Source of the DNA: Filobacillus milosensis
GTDB taxonomy: Bacteria > Bacillota > Bacilli > Bacillales > Alkalibacillaceae
Direction of reading: 5' to 3'
DNA: 64,000 bases
Assembly: GCF_004402015.1 (NCBI RefSeq)
Contig: NZ_SOPW01000004.1
Span: 124,001-188,000 of the forward strand
This document shows positions 28,465-36,429 of the stretch, piece after piece. How positions within the stretch are numbered: the first letter of the stretch is position 1; each line of letters begins with the position of its first letter. The position numbers and the translations under genes were made by a program. The notes beneath the pieces are model-generated. The model saw only the letters and a program-made list of their open reading frames with translations, was not told the origin of the DNA and made no database searches.

Positions 28465-29406
28465 TTATTCCTCCTTTAGCCAGTTTTTAAAACTTTCAAT
28501 TGCTCCAACTTCATTGATGGTAAAGACTTTTGCTCGACGATGAACCTTCTTAACTAATCCTGATAAAACTTTACCATTACCAACTTCAACAAATGCGTCT
28601 ACATCAGAATTCAACATGTTTTGAATCGTCTGTGTAAATTGAACAGGTGAATATAATTGTTCCAGTAGCAATTGTTCAATTTGTTTAGCCTCAGTCACGG
28701 CTTCCGCGGTAACATTCGCATATACAGGAATTTTAGCATCTTTAATTTCAGCTTGACTTAATTCATTTTTAAAATCTTCACTAGCTGCTTTCATCAATTC
28801 TGAATGGAAAGGGCCACTCACATTAAGAGGAATAACTCGTTTAGCCCCTTGTTCTTTTAACTGTTCAGTTGCAAGTTCTACGCCTTTTACTGTACCCGAG
28901 ATAACTATTTGTCCAGGGCAATTGTAATTTGCAACATTAACGGTTTCACCAGTTTCAGTTATTTCCTTTGTAACTTTCTCAATTGTTTCTTCATCCACAC
29001 CTAACACGGCAGCCATCGTACCTTGACCTGTTGGCACTGCTTTCTCCATATATTTTCCTCGCTTATGTACTAATGAAAGCGCGTCTTCAAGAGACAACGA
29101 ACCGGCAGCATATAAGGCACTATATTCACCTAAACTATGACCGGCTACCATGGATGGTTTTATACCTTCTTCGTTTAATAAATTAAATATAGCGGCACTG
29201 TTTAATAGTAGTGCTGGTTGTGCGTTTTCTGTTTTTGTTAATTCATCACCAGGTCCATTTAACATAAGTTCACTTAATGAATAACCTAGTGTTTGATCTG
29301 CTTGGTGATATAGTTCTTTAACACTCGGAAACTCTTCAAAAAAATCTTGTCCCATACCGACACTTTGAGAGCCTTGACCAGGGAAAAGGAATGCTACTTT
29401 TTTCAT
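28465..29406 (-). CDS. fabD: Malonyl-CoA:ACP transacylase FabD
   Basis: FabD transfers malonyl groups from CoA to ACP. The 313-residue protein has the FPGQGSQ motif at 8-14 and the nucleophile Ser91 in [10 protein letters not shown]. The conserved catalytic His is in [10 protein letters not shown]. Its ribosome-binding site GGAGG lies in the end of plsX, two bases before the start region. Confidence 0.97.
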   Translation of the reverse strand: MKKVAFLFPGQGSQSVGMGQDFFEEFPSVKELYHQADQTLGYSLSELMLNGPGDELTKTENAQPALLLNSAAIFNLLNEEGIKPSMVAGHSLGEYSALYAAGSLSLEDALSLVHKRGKYMEKAVPTGQGTMAAVLGVDEETIEKVTKEITETGETVNVANYNCPGQIVISGTVKGVELATEQLKEQGAKRVIPLNVSGPFHSELMKAASEDFKNELSQAEIKDAKIPVYANVTAEAVTEAKQIEQLLLEQLYSPVQFTQTIQNMLNSDVDAFVEVGNGKVLSGLVKKVHRRAKVFTINEVGAIESFKNWLKEE

Positions 29407-29408
29407 CG

Positions 29409-30407
29409 TTATGCCTCCCGTCCTTGTAATTTGCTTACCTCTTTTTCAATTAATGAAACAACATCTGAATCTACTAAATGATAAGTCTGTTTTATAGCAT
29501 TAAATATTGCTCTTTCATTAGATGAACCATGAGCTTTAATGACAGGTGCACTCAAGCCAAATAAGCCAGCTCCACCATATTCAGAATAATCCAATTGATT
29601 TTTGATACCTTTTAAATCTGATTTAATCATCGCTGCAGCAATTTTTGTTTTAGTGTTTTTCATAAACGACTGTTTTAACATTGTAAACAGAGTTAACGCT
29701 GTGCCTTCAATTGATTTCAAAGCAATGTTTCCTGAAAAACCATCTGTAACAACCACATCAGCAGCACCTTCAAGTAAATCTCTAGCTTCAACATTACCGA
29801 TAAAATTTATTGGAGCTTGTTCTAATAATTTGAAAGCTTCTTTCACTAATTCTGAGCCTTTTTGGTCTTCAGTCCCAACATTCAATAATCCCACTCGAGG
29901 ATTTTTAATGTCTCTTACATTTTCTACGTAGATTGAACCCATAATGCCATATTGCAGTAAATGGTTGGGTTTTGCTTCAACGTTTGCCCCAACGTCAAGT
30001 AATAAGAAACCTTTACCGTCTGTCGTTGGTAACGTTGGACTTAACGCAGGTCGATCGATTCCCTTTATTCTTCCTACTTTAAACAACCCTGTACTCATTA
30101 AAGCACCAGTATTACCTGCAGATATACAAGCATCTGCCTCTTTATTTTTTACCGCTTCAGCCATAAGAACCATAGATGCATTTTTCTTTTTACGTACGAC
30201 TCTTGAAGGTTCGTCAGTATTTTCTACTTTTTCAATCGTATGATGTATTTTGATTCTGGAATGTTTGTTTAAATATGGTTTTATTTTTTCTTCATCACCA
30301 TAAAGTGTAATTAATAAATCTTCATAATGATCTACAGCTAATTGAGCACCTTTAACTGCTGCCTCAGGTGCATGGTCTCCCCCCATGGCATCAATTGCAA
30401 TTCTCAT
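29409..30407 (-). CDS. plsX: Phosphate acyltransferase PlsX
   Basis: PlsX makes acyl-phosphate from acyl-ACP for phospholipid synthesis with PlsY. The 332-residue protein starts [21 protein letters not shown] and contains SAGNTGALM and VVTDGFSGN, all family hallmarks. It follows fapR by 15 bases and sits in the FapR operon upstream of fabD. Confidence 0.97.
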   Translation of the reverse strand: MRIAIDAMGGDHAPEAAVKGAQLAVDHYEDLLITLYGDEEKIKPYLNKHSRIKIHHTIEKVENTDEPSRVVRKKKNASMVLMAEAVKNKEADACISAGNTGALMSTGLFKVGRIKGIDRPALSPTLPTTDGKGFLLLDVGANVEAKPNHLLQYGIMGSIYVENVRDIKNPRVGLLNVGTEDQKGSELVKEAFKLLEQAPINFIGNVEARDLLEGAADVVVTDGFSGNIALKSIEGTALTLFTMLKQSFMKNTKTKIAAAMIKSDLKGIKNQLDYSEYGGAGLFGLSAPVIKAHGSSNERAIFNAIKQTYHLVDSDVVSLIEKEVSKLQGREA

Positions 30408-30422
30408 GGTTCACTACTCCTT

Positions 30423-30983
30423 CTATTTATCTGTATTACGATACATATAAAATTTACCTTCAAATACGATTTCATTATTAACAAAGCTTTTAACTTCAAT
30501 AATCGTACGTTTCTGATCATTACCAACTACTGAAGCTTTTGCAACAACACGTTCACCAAGCTTCACGGGTCTAGTGAAACTAATTTCAGCATTGGCAGTT
30601 AAAGCTAATTCATCGTTAATTACAGCTACAGCCAGAGAATTAGCTTGTGCGAACAAATGATGTCCTCTAGCAATTTGATTACGAGAAAAAACATGTTCTT
30701 CATGTATATCTAAAATTGAAATAGCTAAATTATCTAATTCTAAATTAACTACTTCACCAATAACTTCATCAATCGGAAGTGCTCGTACTGTCTCATTCCA
30801 ATTTTTATTAGCTACATTTTTTATACGCTCACGTAATTCAGGAATAGACAATTCTAAGCGATCTAAACGAATGGTTTGAATACTGACACCAAATTTATTA
30901 GCTAATTCTTCATCCGTTATAAATGGCGTTTCTTCAATCATCTGTGTTAGTTGTTCTTGTCTATCTTTCTTTTTTAACTTCAT
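30423..30983 (-). CDS. fapR: Fatty acid and phospholipid biosynthesis repressor FapR
   Basis: FapR represses lipid synthesis genes until malonyl-CoA binds it. The 186-residue protein has an N-terminal helix-turn-helix ([20 protein letters not shown], about 28-47), the linker [14 protein letters not shown], and a hot-dog effector domain ([20 protein letters not shown]). ATG 30983 is preferred, with GGTGGA close upstream; an ATG five codons earlier is possible but has no good site. A FapR operator lies in its own promoter, so the operon is autoregulated. Confidence 0.96.
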   Translation of the reverse strand: MKLKKKDRQEQLTQMIEETPFITDEELANKFGVSIQTIRLDRLELSIPELRERIKNVANKNWNETVRALPIDEVIGEVVNLELDNLAISILDIHEEHVFSRNQIARGHHLFAQANSLAVAVINDELALTANAEISFTRPVKLGERVVAKASVVGNDQKRTIIEVKSFVNNEIVFEGKFYMYRNTDK

Positions 30984-31000
30984 ATGTCCACCATCCACTA

Positions 31001-31017
31001 TTAAGACTAGGTCCTAA
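31001..31017 (-). promoter_or_regulatory. FapR operator
   Basis: On the minus strand the 17-mer TTAGGACCTAGTCTTAA matches the FapR consensus TTAGTACCTRNTACTAA at 14 of 17 positions. It sits immediately downstream of the -10 of the fapR promoter, where bound FapR would block transcription. Malonyl-CoA is the known inducer. Confidence 0.85.
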
Positions 31018-31021
31018 TAGT

Positions 31022-31050
31022 AATATATAATACCTTTAAGGTTCTTGCAA
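31022..31050 (-). promoter_or_regulatory. Sigma-A promoter of fapR-plsX-fabD-fabG-acpP
   Basis: Minus strand: TTGCAA (31050-31045), 17-base spacer, TATATT (31027-31022). It lies between the recG stop and the FapR operator. Confidence 0.75.
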
Positions 31051-31053
31051 TCC

Positions 31054-33090
31054 TTAATCAAAAATTCGCTCTTTAATTTTAGGGTCGTTCTCTATAAGCT
31101 CTTTCAAATATCTATAATCTGTGTCTGTTGAAAGTCGATTGTTAGAAATAACATCGACCGCATCTCTTCTAGCAACTTCTAGAGCTCGATAGTCATCGAC
31201 GATATTAGCAACTTTAAATTCAGGTAACCCACTTTGTTTTTTTCCGAAGAAATCACCTGGTCCTCTGATTTGCAGATCGTGTTCAGATAACGTGAATCCA
31301 TCATTCGTTTCAGTCATCACTCGCATACGTTCTTTACCTGTTTCACCTTTAGGATCTGCAAGTAAAATACAGTAACTTTGATGTTTGCCACGTCCAACAC
31401 GACCACGTAACTGGTGCAATTGTGCTAAACCAAATCGTTCTGCATCATATATCACCATAACAGTAGCATTGGGGACATTAACACCCACTTCGACAACAGT
31501 TGTTGATACTAGTATTTGTATATTATTAGCTGCGAATTCACGCATCACTTCATCTTTCTCTTGAGCACTTAAGCGACCATGCATTAAACCTACACTAATG
31601 GAAGGTGGCAAAGTAGATTGAAGCTCTTCGAACACATCAACTGCATTTTGTATATCCAGCTTATCGGACTCTTCAATCAACGGTGCAATAACATAAGCTT
31701 GATGACCAGCATCAGTCTCTTTAATTAAAAATTGATGGACCCTTTCAATCATATTTTCCTTAACCCAATAAGTTTCAATAGGCTGTCTTCCCTTCGGCAT
31801 TTCATCAATAATCGATACATCCATATCCCCAAAAGTCGTAATAGATAATGTACGAGGAATAGGTGTTGCTGTCATGAATAACACGTCAGGGTTGAGACCT
31901 TTATCTCTTAAGGTTTTTCGTTGATTGACCCCAAAACGGTGTTGCTCATCAACAATGACTAACCCTAATTCCTTAAATAGAGTGTCATCTTGTATTAAAG
32001 CATGCGTTCCTACAACAATGTCTACCTCACCACTGCTTATACGCTCTAATCTTTCTTCACGTTTTTTCCCTTTAACCGAACCAGTTAATAACTCTATTTG
32101 AAGTAAATCACCAAATAATTCTCTAAGGGACTGCTCGTGTTGCTCAGCTAAAATTTCGGTCGGCACCATTAAAGCACCTTGTTGACCAGCTAAATATGTA
32201 GCATACAATGCAATCGCAGCCACTACAGTTTTACCAGATCCAACATCACCTTGCAGTAAACGATTCATGCGATAATTACTTTTTAAGTCACTTAAAATTT
32301 CATTTAGAGCTCGGCTTTGACTGTTAGTTAATTGGAAACTTAATTGAGTTATGAATGTCTCTATTTTAGATTTATCATATTCTTTAGGAAGCCCATAAGA
32401 AGCTTTTTTGTTATGTTCTTTAATCCATTGCATTTTCAACTGAAAAATAAATAATTCTTCATAAATAAACCGTCTTTTTGCATGTTTTAAAGCCGTTTTT
32501 GATGATGGTTGATGCAGCTCTTGTACTGCTAGTTGTCTGCTTGGAAGTTTATACTCTTTCAGATAACTTTCTGGCAACATTTCATAGACATCTTCAAGAG
32601 ATGACTTTAAAGCATATTTCACTAACTTTTTAATTTGTTTTGTCGATAAATTACCCTTTGAATGGTATACCGGTTGTATCGTATTGTCTTCTTGAAATGA
32701 CTTTGGGTGAAGTTGTTGTACAGTTAACTGTAGTCTATGCATATCCCATTTCCCTGTAAGCGTAACTGTTTCACCACGAATCAATTTGTCTTTTAAAAAA
32801 GCTTGATTGAAAAAAACGGCCTTAATAGCCACAACTCCCACTTGAATGGTGCAGGTTAACCTGGATTTCTTACGACCAAAAAAACTGAGATTCGGTTCAG
32901 AAGCAACCTCCCCTTGGATTGTAGCCACTTCTTCATGATTAATCTCTTTTAATGGTTTTAATTCAAAAAAGTCATAACGAAAAGGAAAGTGGAAGAGTAA
33001 ATCTCCCACTTTCGTAATGTTTAACATCTCAAGTTGTTCTTTTGTTTTATCTCCGACGCTAGGAATAACGTCTACCGGATCATTAAACAA
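31054..33090 (-). CDS. recG: ATP-dependent DNA helicase RecG
   Basis: RecG remodels stalled replication forks and branched DNA. The 678-residue protein has the N-terminal wedge/OB domain (GVGDKTKE-like PSVGDKTKEQL, FFGRKKSRLTCTIQ), Walker A GDVGSGKTVVA, the DEQH box in VDEQHRFG, and the C-terminal motif QLRGRVGRG. Initiation is probably at TTG 33090 (MFNDPVDVIP), with a GAGTG site upstream. It precedes the fapR promoter, as in B. subtilis. Confidence 0.96.
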   Translation of the reverse strand: MFNDPVDVIPSVGDKTKEQLEMLNITKVGDLLFHFPFRYDFFELKPLKEINHEEVATIQGEVASEPNLSFFGRKKSRLTCTIQVGVVAIKAVFFNQAFLKDKLIRGETVTLTGKWDMHRLQLTVQQLHPKSFQEDNTIQPVYHSKGNLSTKQIKKLVKYALKSSLEDVYEMLPESYLKEYKLPSRQLAVQELHQPSSKTALKHAKRRFIYEELFIFQLKMQWIKEHNKKASYGLPKEYDKSKIETFITQLSFQLTNSQSRALNEILSDLKSNYRMNRLLQGDVGSGKTVVAAIALYATYLAGQQGALMVPTEILAEQHEQSLRELFGDLLQIELLTGSVKGKKREERLERISSGEVDIVVGTHALIQDDTLFKELGLVIVDEQHRFGVNQRKTLRDKGLNPDVLFMTATPIPRTLSITTFGDMDVSIIDEMPKGRQPIETYWVKENMIERVHQFLIKETDAGHQAYVIAPLIEESDKLDIQNAVDVFEELQSTLPPSISVGLMHGRLSAQEKDEVMREFAANNIQILVSTTVVEVGVNVPNATVMVIYDAERFGLAQLHQLRGRVGRGKHQSYCILLADPKGETGKERMRVMTETNDGFTLSEHDLQIRGPGDFFGKKQSGLPEFKVANIVDDYRALEVARRDAVDVISNNRLSTDTDYRYLKELIENDPKIKERIFD

Positions 33091-33110
33091 ATTTTATCAC
33101 TCTTTCTATA

Positions 33111-33989
33111 TTACTCTGCAGCAGAGCCGAATATTTTAGCGGCTAGAGCCTTACCGGTTGGTGTAGCTGCTAAACCACCTTCAGCAGTTTCTTTTAATGT
33201 TGAAGACATTTTTTGTCCAATTTGATACATAGCGCCAATTACTTCATCACACGGAATCCGGCTTGTTACACCTGCTAAGGCCAAATCAGCAGAGACAATA
33301 GCTTGTGAAGAGCCCATTGCGTTACGTTTGACGCAAGGTACTTCAACTAACCCTGCTACCGGGTCACAAACTAAACCAAGCATGTTCTTTAACGTAATAG
33401 CCATCGCTTGAGCTGACTGGTCTGGCGTTCCACCTGCCATTTCAACAGCTGCTGCACTTGCCATACCTGCTGCCGAACCAACTTCAGCCTGGCAACCTCC
33501 AGCTGCTCCAGAAATTGAAGCGTTGTTAGCGATCACTTGACCAAATGCTCCTGCTGTAAACAAGAATCGCACCATCTCTTCACGTGTAGGGTTTAATCGG
33601 TCTTTTATACCAAATAGTACACCAGGCACACAACCTGCACTCCCTGCTGTAGGCGTTGCACAGATTGTCCCCATAGCTGCATTAACTTCATTGGTTGATA
33701 CAGCTTTACTAACTACATCTAAAATTAAATCACCTGAAAGCGTTTTCTTATTTTCTCTATAATTATTAATTAATACGGCATCTCCTCCAGTTAAACCTGA
33801 ACGAGACTGAACCCCTTTTAAGCCATCCTCAACCGCTTTCTCCATAACATCTAGGTTACGTTCCATTTCTGAATAAATTTGATCTCTGGTTTTTCCACTT
33901 TCTTCGATTTCCTGTTGAATCATTACTTCAGAAATAGATATATTTTTATCTTCGGTTATTTGAATTAATTCACTGACACTTCTAAACAT
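33111..33989 (-). CDS. sdaAA: L-serine dehydratase, iron-sulfur-dependent, alpha subunit
   Basis: With SdaAB this enzyme deaminates serine to pyruvate. The 292-residue catalytic subunit has the cysteines that hold the 4Fe-4S cluster, in TICATPTAGSAGCVPG and LVCDPVAGLVEVPCVKRN, and a glycine/alanine-rich core (ASISGAAGGCQAEVGSAAGM). ATG 33989 has AAGGGAG eight bases upstream; an in-frame GTG lies inside that region. It follows sdaAB closely. Confidence 0.95.
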   Translation of the reverse strand: MFRSVSELIQITEDKNISISEVMIQQEIEESGKTRDQIYSEMERNLDVMEKAVEDGLKGVQSRSGLTGGDAVLINNYRENKKTLSGDLILDVVSKAVSTNEVNAAMGTICATPTAGSAGCVPGVLFGIKDRLNPTREEMVRFLFTAGAFGQVIANNASISGAAGGCQAEVGSAAGMASAAAVEMAGGTPDQSAQAMAITLKNMLGLVCDPVAGLVEVPCVKRNAMGSSQAIVSADLALAGVTSRIPCDEVIGAMYQIGQKMSSTLKETAEGGLAATPTGKALAAKIFGSAAE

Positions 33990-34006
33990 TGCGTTCACTC
34001 CCTTTT

Positions 34007-34669
34007 CTACTCAGCGATCGTTACCACTTGTAAGATGTGGTCACACGTACTTAGTCGCTGCATGACTTCATCAGGAATAACTTGATCTGTCTCAATAACC
34101 ATCATGGCATCTTTACCTTGTTCTTTACGAACAACTTCCATATGACCAACATTGATCTCTTTTTCAGCTAAAACTTTAGTTACAGAAGCAATCGCACCAT
34201 AGCGATCATTATGCATCACAAGAATTGCTGGTGATCCACCAGACAATCTTAGTTCAAAGCCATTAAGTTCTGTAATTTCAGCTTTTCCACCACCAATTGA
34301 GATACCAACTAATTCAAAGTCGCCTTCGTCATCCCCGATTTTTATTCTCGCTGTATTTGGATGGTCAGAAGAACCTTCTTCTTCTATAAATTCAACTTCC
34401 ATCCCTGCTTCCTTCGCAAAGTGAAAAGCATCTTTTATTCTATCATCAAACGTATCATAGTCTAACAAACCACCAATAATTGCCACGTCTGTTCCATGAC
34501 CTTGGTAAGTCTTAGCAAATGAACCATATAAATAAACTTTTGCCCACTTTGGTTGACGGCCAAAGAGCTGTCTAGCCATTTTACCTATACGAGCGGCCCC
34601 AGCTGTATGTGAACTTGAAGGACCAATCATCACTGGACCAATAATATCAAATACCGATCTGAATTTCAT
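34007..34669 (-). CDS. sdaAB: L-serine dehydratase, beta subunit
   Basis: The 220-residue beta subunit has the N-terminal serine-dehydratase fold (SVFDIIGPVMIGPSSSHTAGA) and a C-terminal ACT domain (AILVMHNDRYGAIASVTKVL), a likely ligand-sensing module. ATG 34669 is preferred, with GAGGTGG eight bases upstream. It is the first gene of sdaAB-sdaAA-recG and has its own promoter, divergent from the purine permease. Confidence 0.95.
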   Translation of the reverse strand: MKFRSVFDIIGPVMIGPSSSHTAGAARIGKMARQLFGRQPKWAKVYLYGSFAKTYQGHGTDVAIIGGLLDYDTFDDRIKDAFHFAKEAGMEVEFIEEEGSSDHPNTARIKIGDDEGDFELVGISIGGGKAEITELNGFELRLSGGSPAILVMHNDRYGAIASVTKVLAEKEINVGHMEVVRKEQGKDAMMVIETDQVIPDEVMQRLSTCDHILQVVTIAE

Positions 34670-34700
34670 TAAATGCACCACCTCATAACGTTCTACTTCT

Positions 34701-34729
34701 ATTTTATCGAGAATTCAGCTAAATTCCAA
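34701..34729 (-). promoter_or_regulatory. Sigma-A promoter of sdaAB-sdaAA-recG
   Basis: Minus strand: TTGGAA (34729-34724), 17-base spacer, TAAAAT (34706-34701), 32 bases before the sdaAB start. Confidence 0.65.
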
Positions 34730-34757
34730 CTACTAATCGATAATAATAGAAACTTAT

Positions 34758-34787
34758 TTGAAATTTAACCTAATTTATCGTTATAAT
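34758..34787 (+). promoter_or_regulatory. Sigma-A promoter of the purine permease gene
   Basis: Plus strand: TTGAAA (34758-34763), 18-base spacer, perfect TATAAT (34782-34787). The start point would fall near 34794, giving a leader of about 50 bases. Confidence 0.75.
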
Positions 34788-34793
34788 GTCTTT

Positions 34794-34828
34794 TGGGTAA
34801 CTACCCGGGCGGGCGAGGGCTAACAACA
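34794..34828 (+). promoter_or_regulatory. Short G+C-rich leader before the purine permease
   Basis: The leader contains GGGTAACTACCC, able to form a four-base-pair hairpin, followed by a G-rich run (GGGCGGGCGAGGGC) that ends shortly before AAGAAGGAG. This stands out in an AT-rich context. It matches no purine, preQ1, guanidine or PyrR-type element that I can recognise. A regulatory role is inference only. Confidence 0.35.
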
Positions 34829-34842
34829 AAGAAGGAGTTTAA

Positions 34843-36108
34843 ATGAAACAACTGAATAACCATAAATGGTCGACTGAAATCATTGCTGGTATCATCGGGT
34901 ATTTAACAACTGTTTACATCGTCGCCGTTAATAGCTCGATATTAAGTGAGGCAGGGATTGACCGTGAGCAAGCGATGATTGCCACTATATTAGCAAGTTT
35001 TGTAGGTAGCATTCTAATTGGACTCTGGGCCAAGGTGCCAATCATCGTCATTCCAGGAATGGGAGTCAATGTCTTGTTTACATTCTCCATCGTACAGCAA
35101 TATGATTTCACATATGCTGAAGGCTTAGGTATTGTAGTTGTATCAAGTTTGATTTTCTTAATAACTGCGATAACACCTTTAGGCGAAATGTTCAAACAAG
35201 CCGTACCCGATTCATTAAAGCATGGAATTACGATAGGGTTAGGGTTATTCCTGGTATTGATTGGTCTAGAAAACGGTGGATTAATCGTTAGTGGAGATTA
35301 CTCCATTATTACTTTAGGCGATTTTTCTTCATCTACTGTAATTGTTAGTTTATTATCTTTAGCAGTTGGGATCATTTTATTTGTGAAAAATGTACCCGCA
35401 AACTTCTTAATAACCATGATAATTGGTACGTCGTTCGCCTCAATGTTTGGGGTTTTAGATACTCAAAAAGGTTCTATGCTTAATGTTAATGGCGTATTGG
35501 ATTTAATAATTTTACCTGACTTTAGTCATATTGGAGAATTATTCTTTTGGGTTGCCGTATTACCATTATCAATTGTGTTAATATTTGAAAGTATGGGGTT
35601 AATCCATGGGCAATTAAGTATGCTTAATCGTCCAAATGCTTTTAAAAATGCTAATAAAAGTAGTGCTGTTTCAGCTTTGATTAGTGGATTCTTGGGAACA
35701 TCACCCACAATACCTGCTGCAGAGAGTGCAGCTGTTATAGCTTCTAAAGCTAAAACAGGGATTGCAAGTATCGTTACTGGAATATTGTTTTTGTTAACCT
35801 TTTTGTTTATTCCTTACATTTCAATGATTCCATCCAGCGCAATCAGTCCAATATTAATTATTGTTGGAGTATTGATGATGCAAAATATTAGGCATATACA
35901 GATTGACGACCTGACAGAAGCTTTTCCAACATTTTTAATCATGTTTATGATACCGTTCACTTACAGCATTGCAGATGGAATGGCATTCGGTTTTATTGCT
36001 TATCCAATTATAAAAATTGTAACCAGACAAAAAGAACAATTATCACCAATACTCATAGTTATTTCAAGTCTATTTTTAATTGAATTTATTATAAAAGCTA
36101 TATTATGA
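34843..36108 (+). CDS. NCS2/AzgA-like purine permease (probable guanine/hypoxanthine transporter)
   Basis: This 421-residue integral membrane protein has about 12-14 hydrophobic segments and the NCS2/AzgA layout: GMGVNVLFTFSIV near residue 75, the TM8-region acidic motif as FESMG, and the TM10 block TIPAAESAAVIASKAKTG. AzgA-type permeases import guanine, hypoxanthine or adenine with protons. The usual Asp in the TM8 motif is Glu here, so substrate choice is uncertain. The ATG follows AAGAAGGAG by five bases. It is monocistronic, with its own promoter and terminator, and is inserted between sdaAB and yloV, which are neighbours in B. subtilis. Confidence 0.85.
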   Translation: MKQLNNHKWSTEIIAGIIGYLTTVYIVAVNSSILSEAGIDREQAMIATILASFVGSILIGLWAKVPIIVIPGMGVNVLFTFSIVQQYDFTYAEGLGIVVVSSLIFLITAITPLGEMFKQAVPDSLKHGITIGLGLFLVLIGLENGGLIVSGDYSIITLGDFSSSTVIVSLLSLAVGIILFVKNVPANFLITMIIGTSFASMFGVLDTQKGSMLNVNGVLDLIILPDFSHIGELFFWVAVLPLSIVLIFESMGLIHGQLSMLNRPNAFKNANKSSAVSALISGFLGTSPTIPAAESAAVIASKAKTGIASIVTGILFLLTFLFIPYISMIPSSAISPILIIVGVLMMQNIRHIQIDDLTEAFPTFLIMFMIPFTYSIADGMAFGFIAYPIIKIVTRQKEQLSPILIVISSLFLIEFIIKAIL

Positions 36109-36113
36109 TATTA

Positions 36114-36157
36114 AAACTCTTACAATAGGCCATCTCCTGATTGTAAGAGTTTTTTTC
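36114..36157 (+). terminator. Rho-independent terminator after the purine permease
   Basis: AAACTCTTACAAT and ATTGTAAGAGTTT form a 13-base-pair stem followed by TTTTTTT. Confidence 0.92.
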
Positions 36158-36160
36158 AAA

Positions 36161-36367
36161 GCTATGTTAAAGTTTAGTATTGATTTTAAGACATAGATTA
36201 AGTTGTTGAATTGTGATGAGCGAAGGTGGCGACTCCTGTGGGAACAGCACGAGCTGAAGATCCACTATGAAAGAAAAAGGTTTTTCTTTCACAGTTAGCT
36301 GAAGCCGTGCCCACGGAAAGCGTCCACCGAAAGCGAATCACAATATCAACAACGGACTTTAACAGAG
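36161..36367 (+). repeat. Hairpin-forming intergenic repeat, copy B
   Basis: This is the longest hairpin of the three copies. Nested inverted pairs run inward. TGTTAAAGT (36164) faces ACTTTAACA (36356). GTTGTTGAATTGTGAT (36202) faces ATCACAATATCAAC (36337). Then GGTGG faces CCACC, GTGGG faces CCCAC, and GCACG faces CGTGC. A centre of GAAAGAAAAA with TTTTTCTTTC closes the loop. It fills the space between the convergent permease and yloV genes. No gene lies here; a 75-codon open frame across it is an artefact of the repeat. Confidence 0.85.
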
Positions 36368-36378
36368 ACTTTTTCATA

Positions 36379-36414
36379 GAAAAAAGCTGAGACCAACACA
36401 TTAATCTCAGCTTA
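36379..36414 (-). terminator. Rho-independent terminator after yloV
   Basis: AAGCTGAGA and TCTCAGCTT form the stem; on the minus strand it is followed by TTTTTT. Confidence 0.9.
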
Positions 36415-36429
36415 AATATAAACATATTA

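Noticed and set aside
34788-34842. Classical purine or preQ1 riboswitch before the permease
   Set aside because: Too short for the purine aptamer and lacking its conserved junction and loops; the A-rich tail and stem of preQ1-I do not fit.
36198-36425. Minus-strand open frame of 75 codons between yloV and the permease
   Set aside because: It lies entirely in the hairpin repeat and the yloV terminator, has no ribosome-binding site and no recognisable protein pattern.
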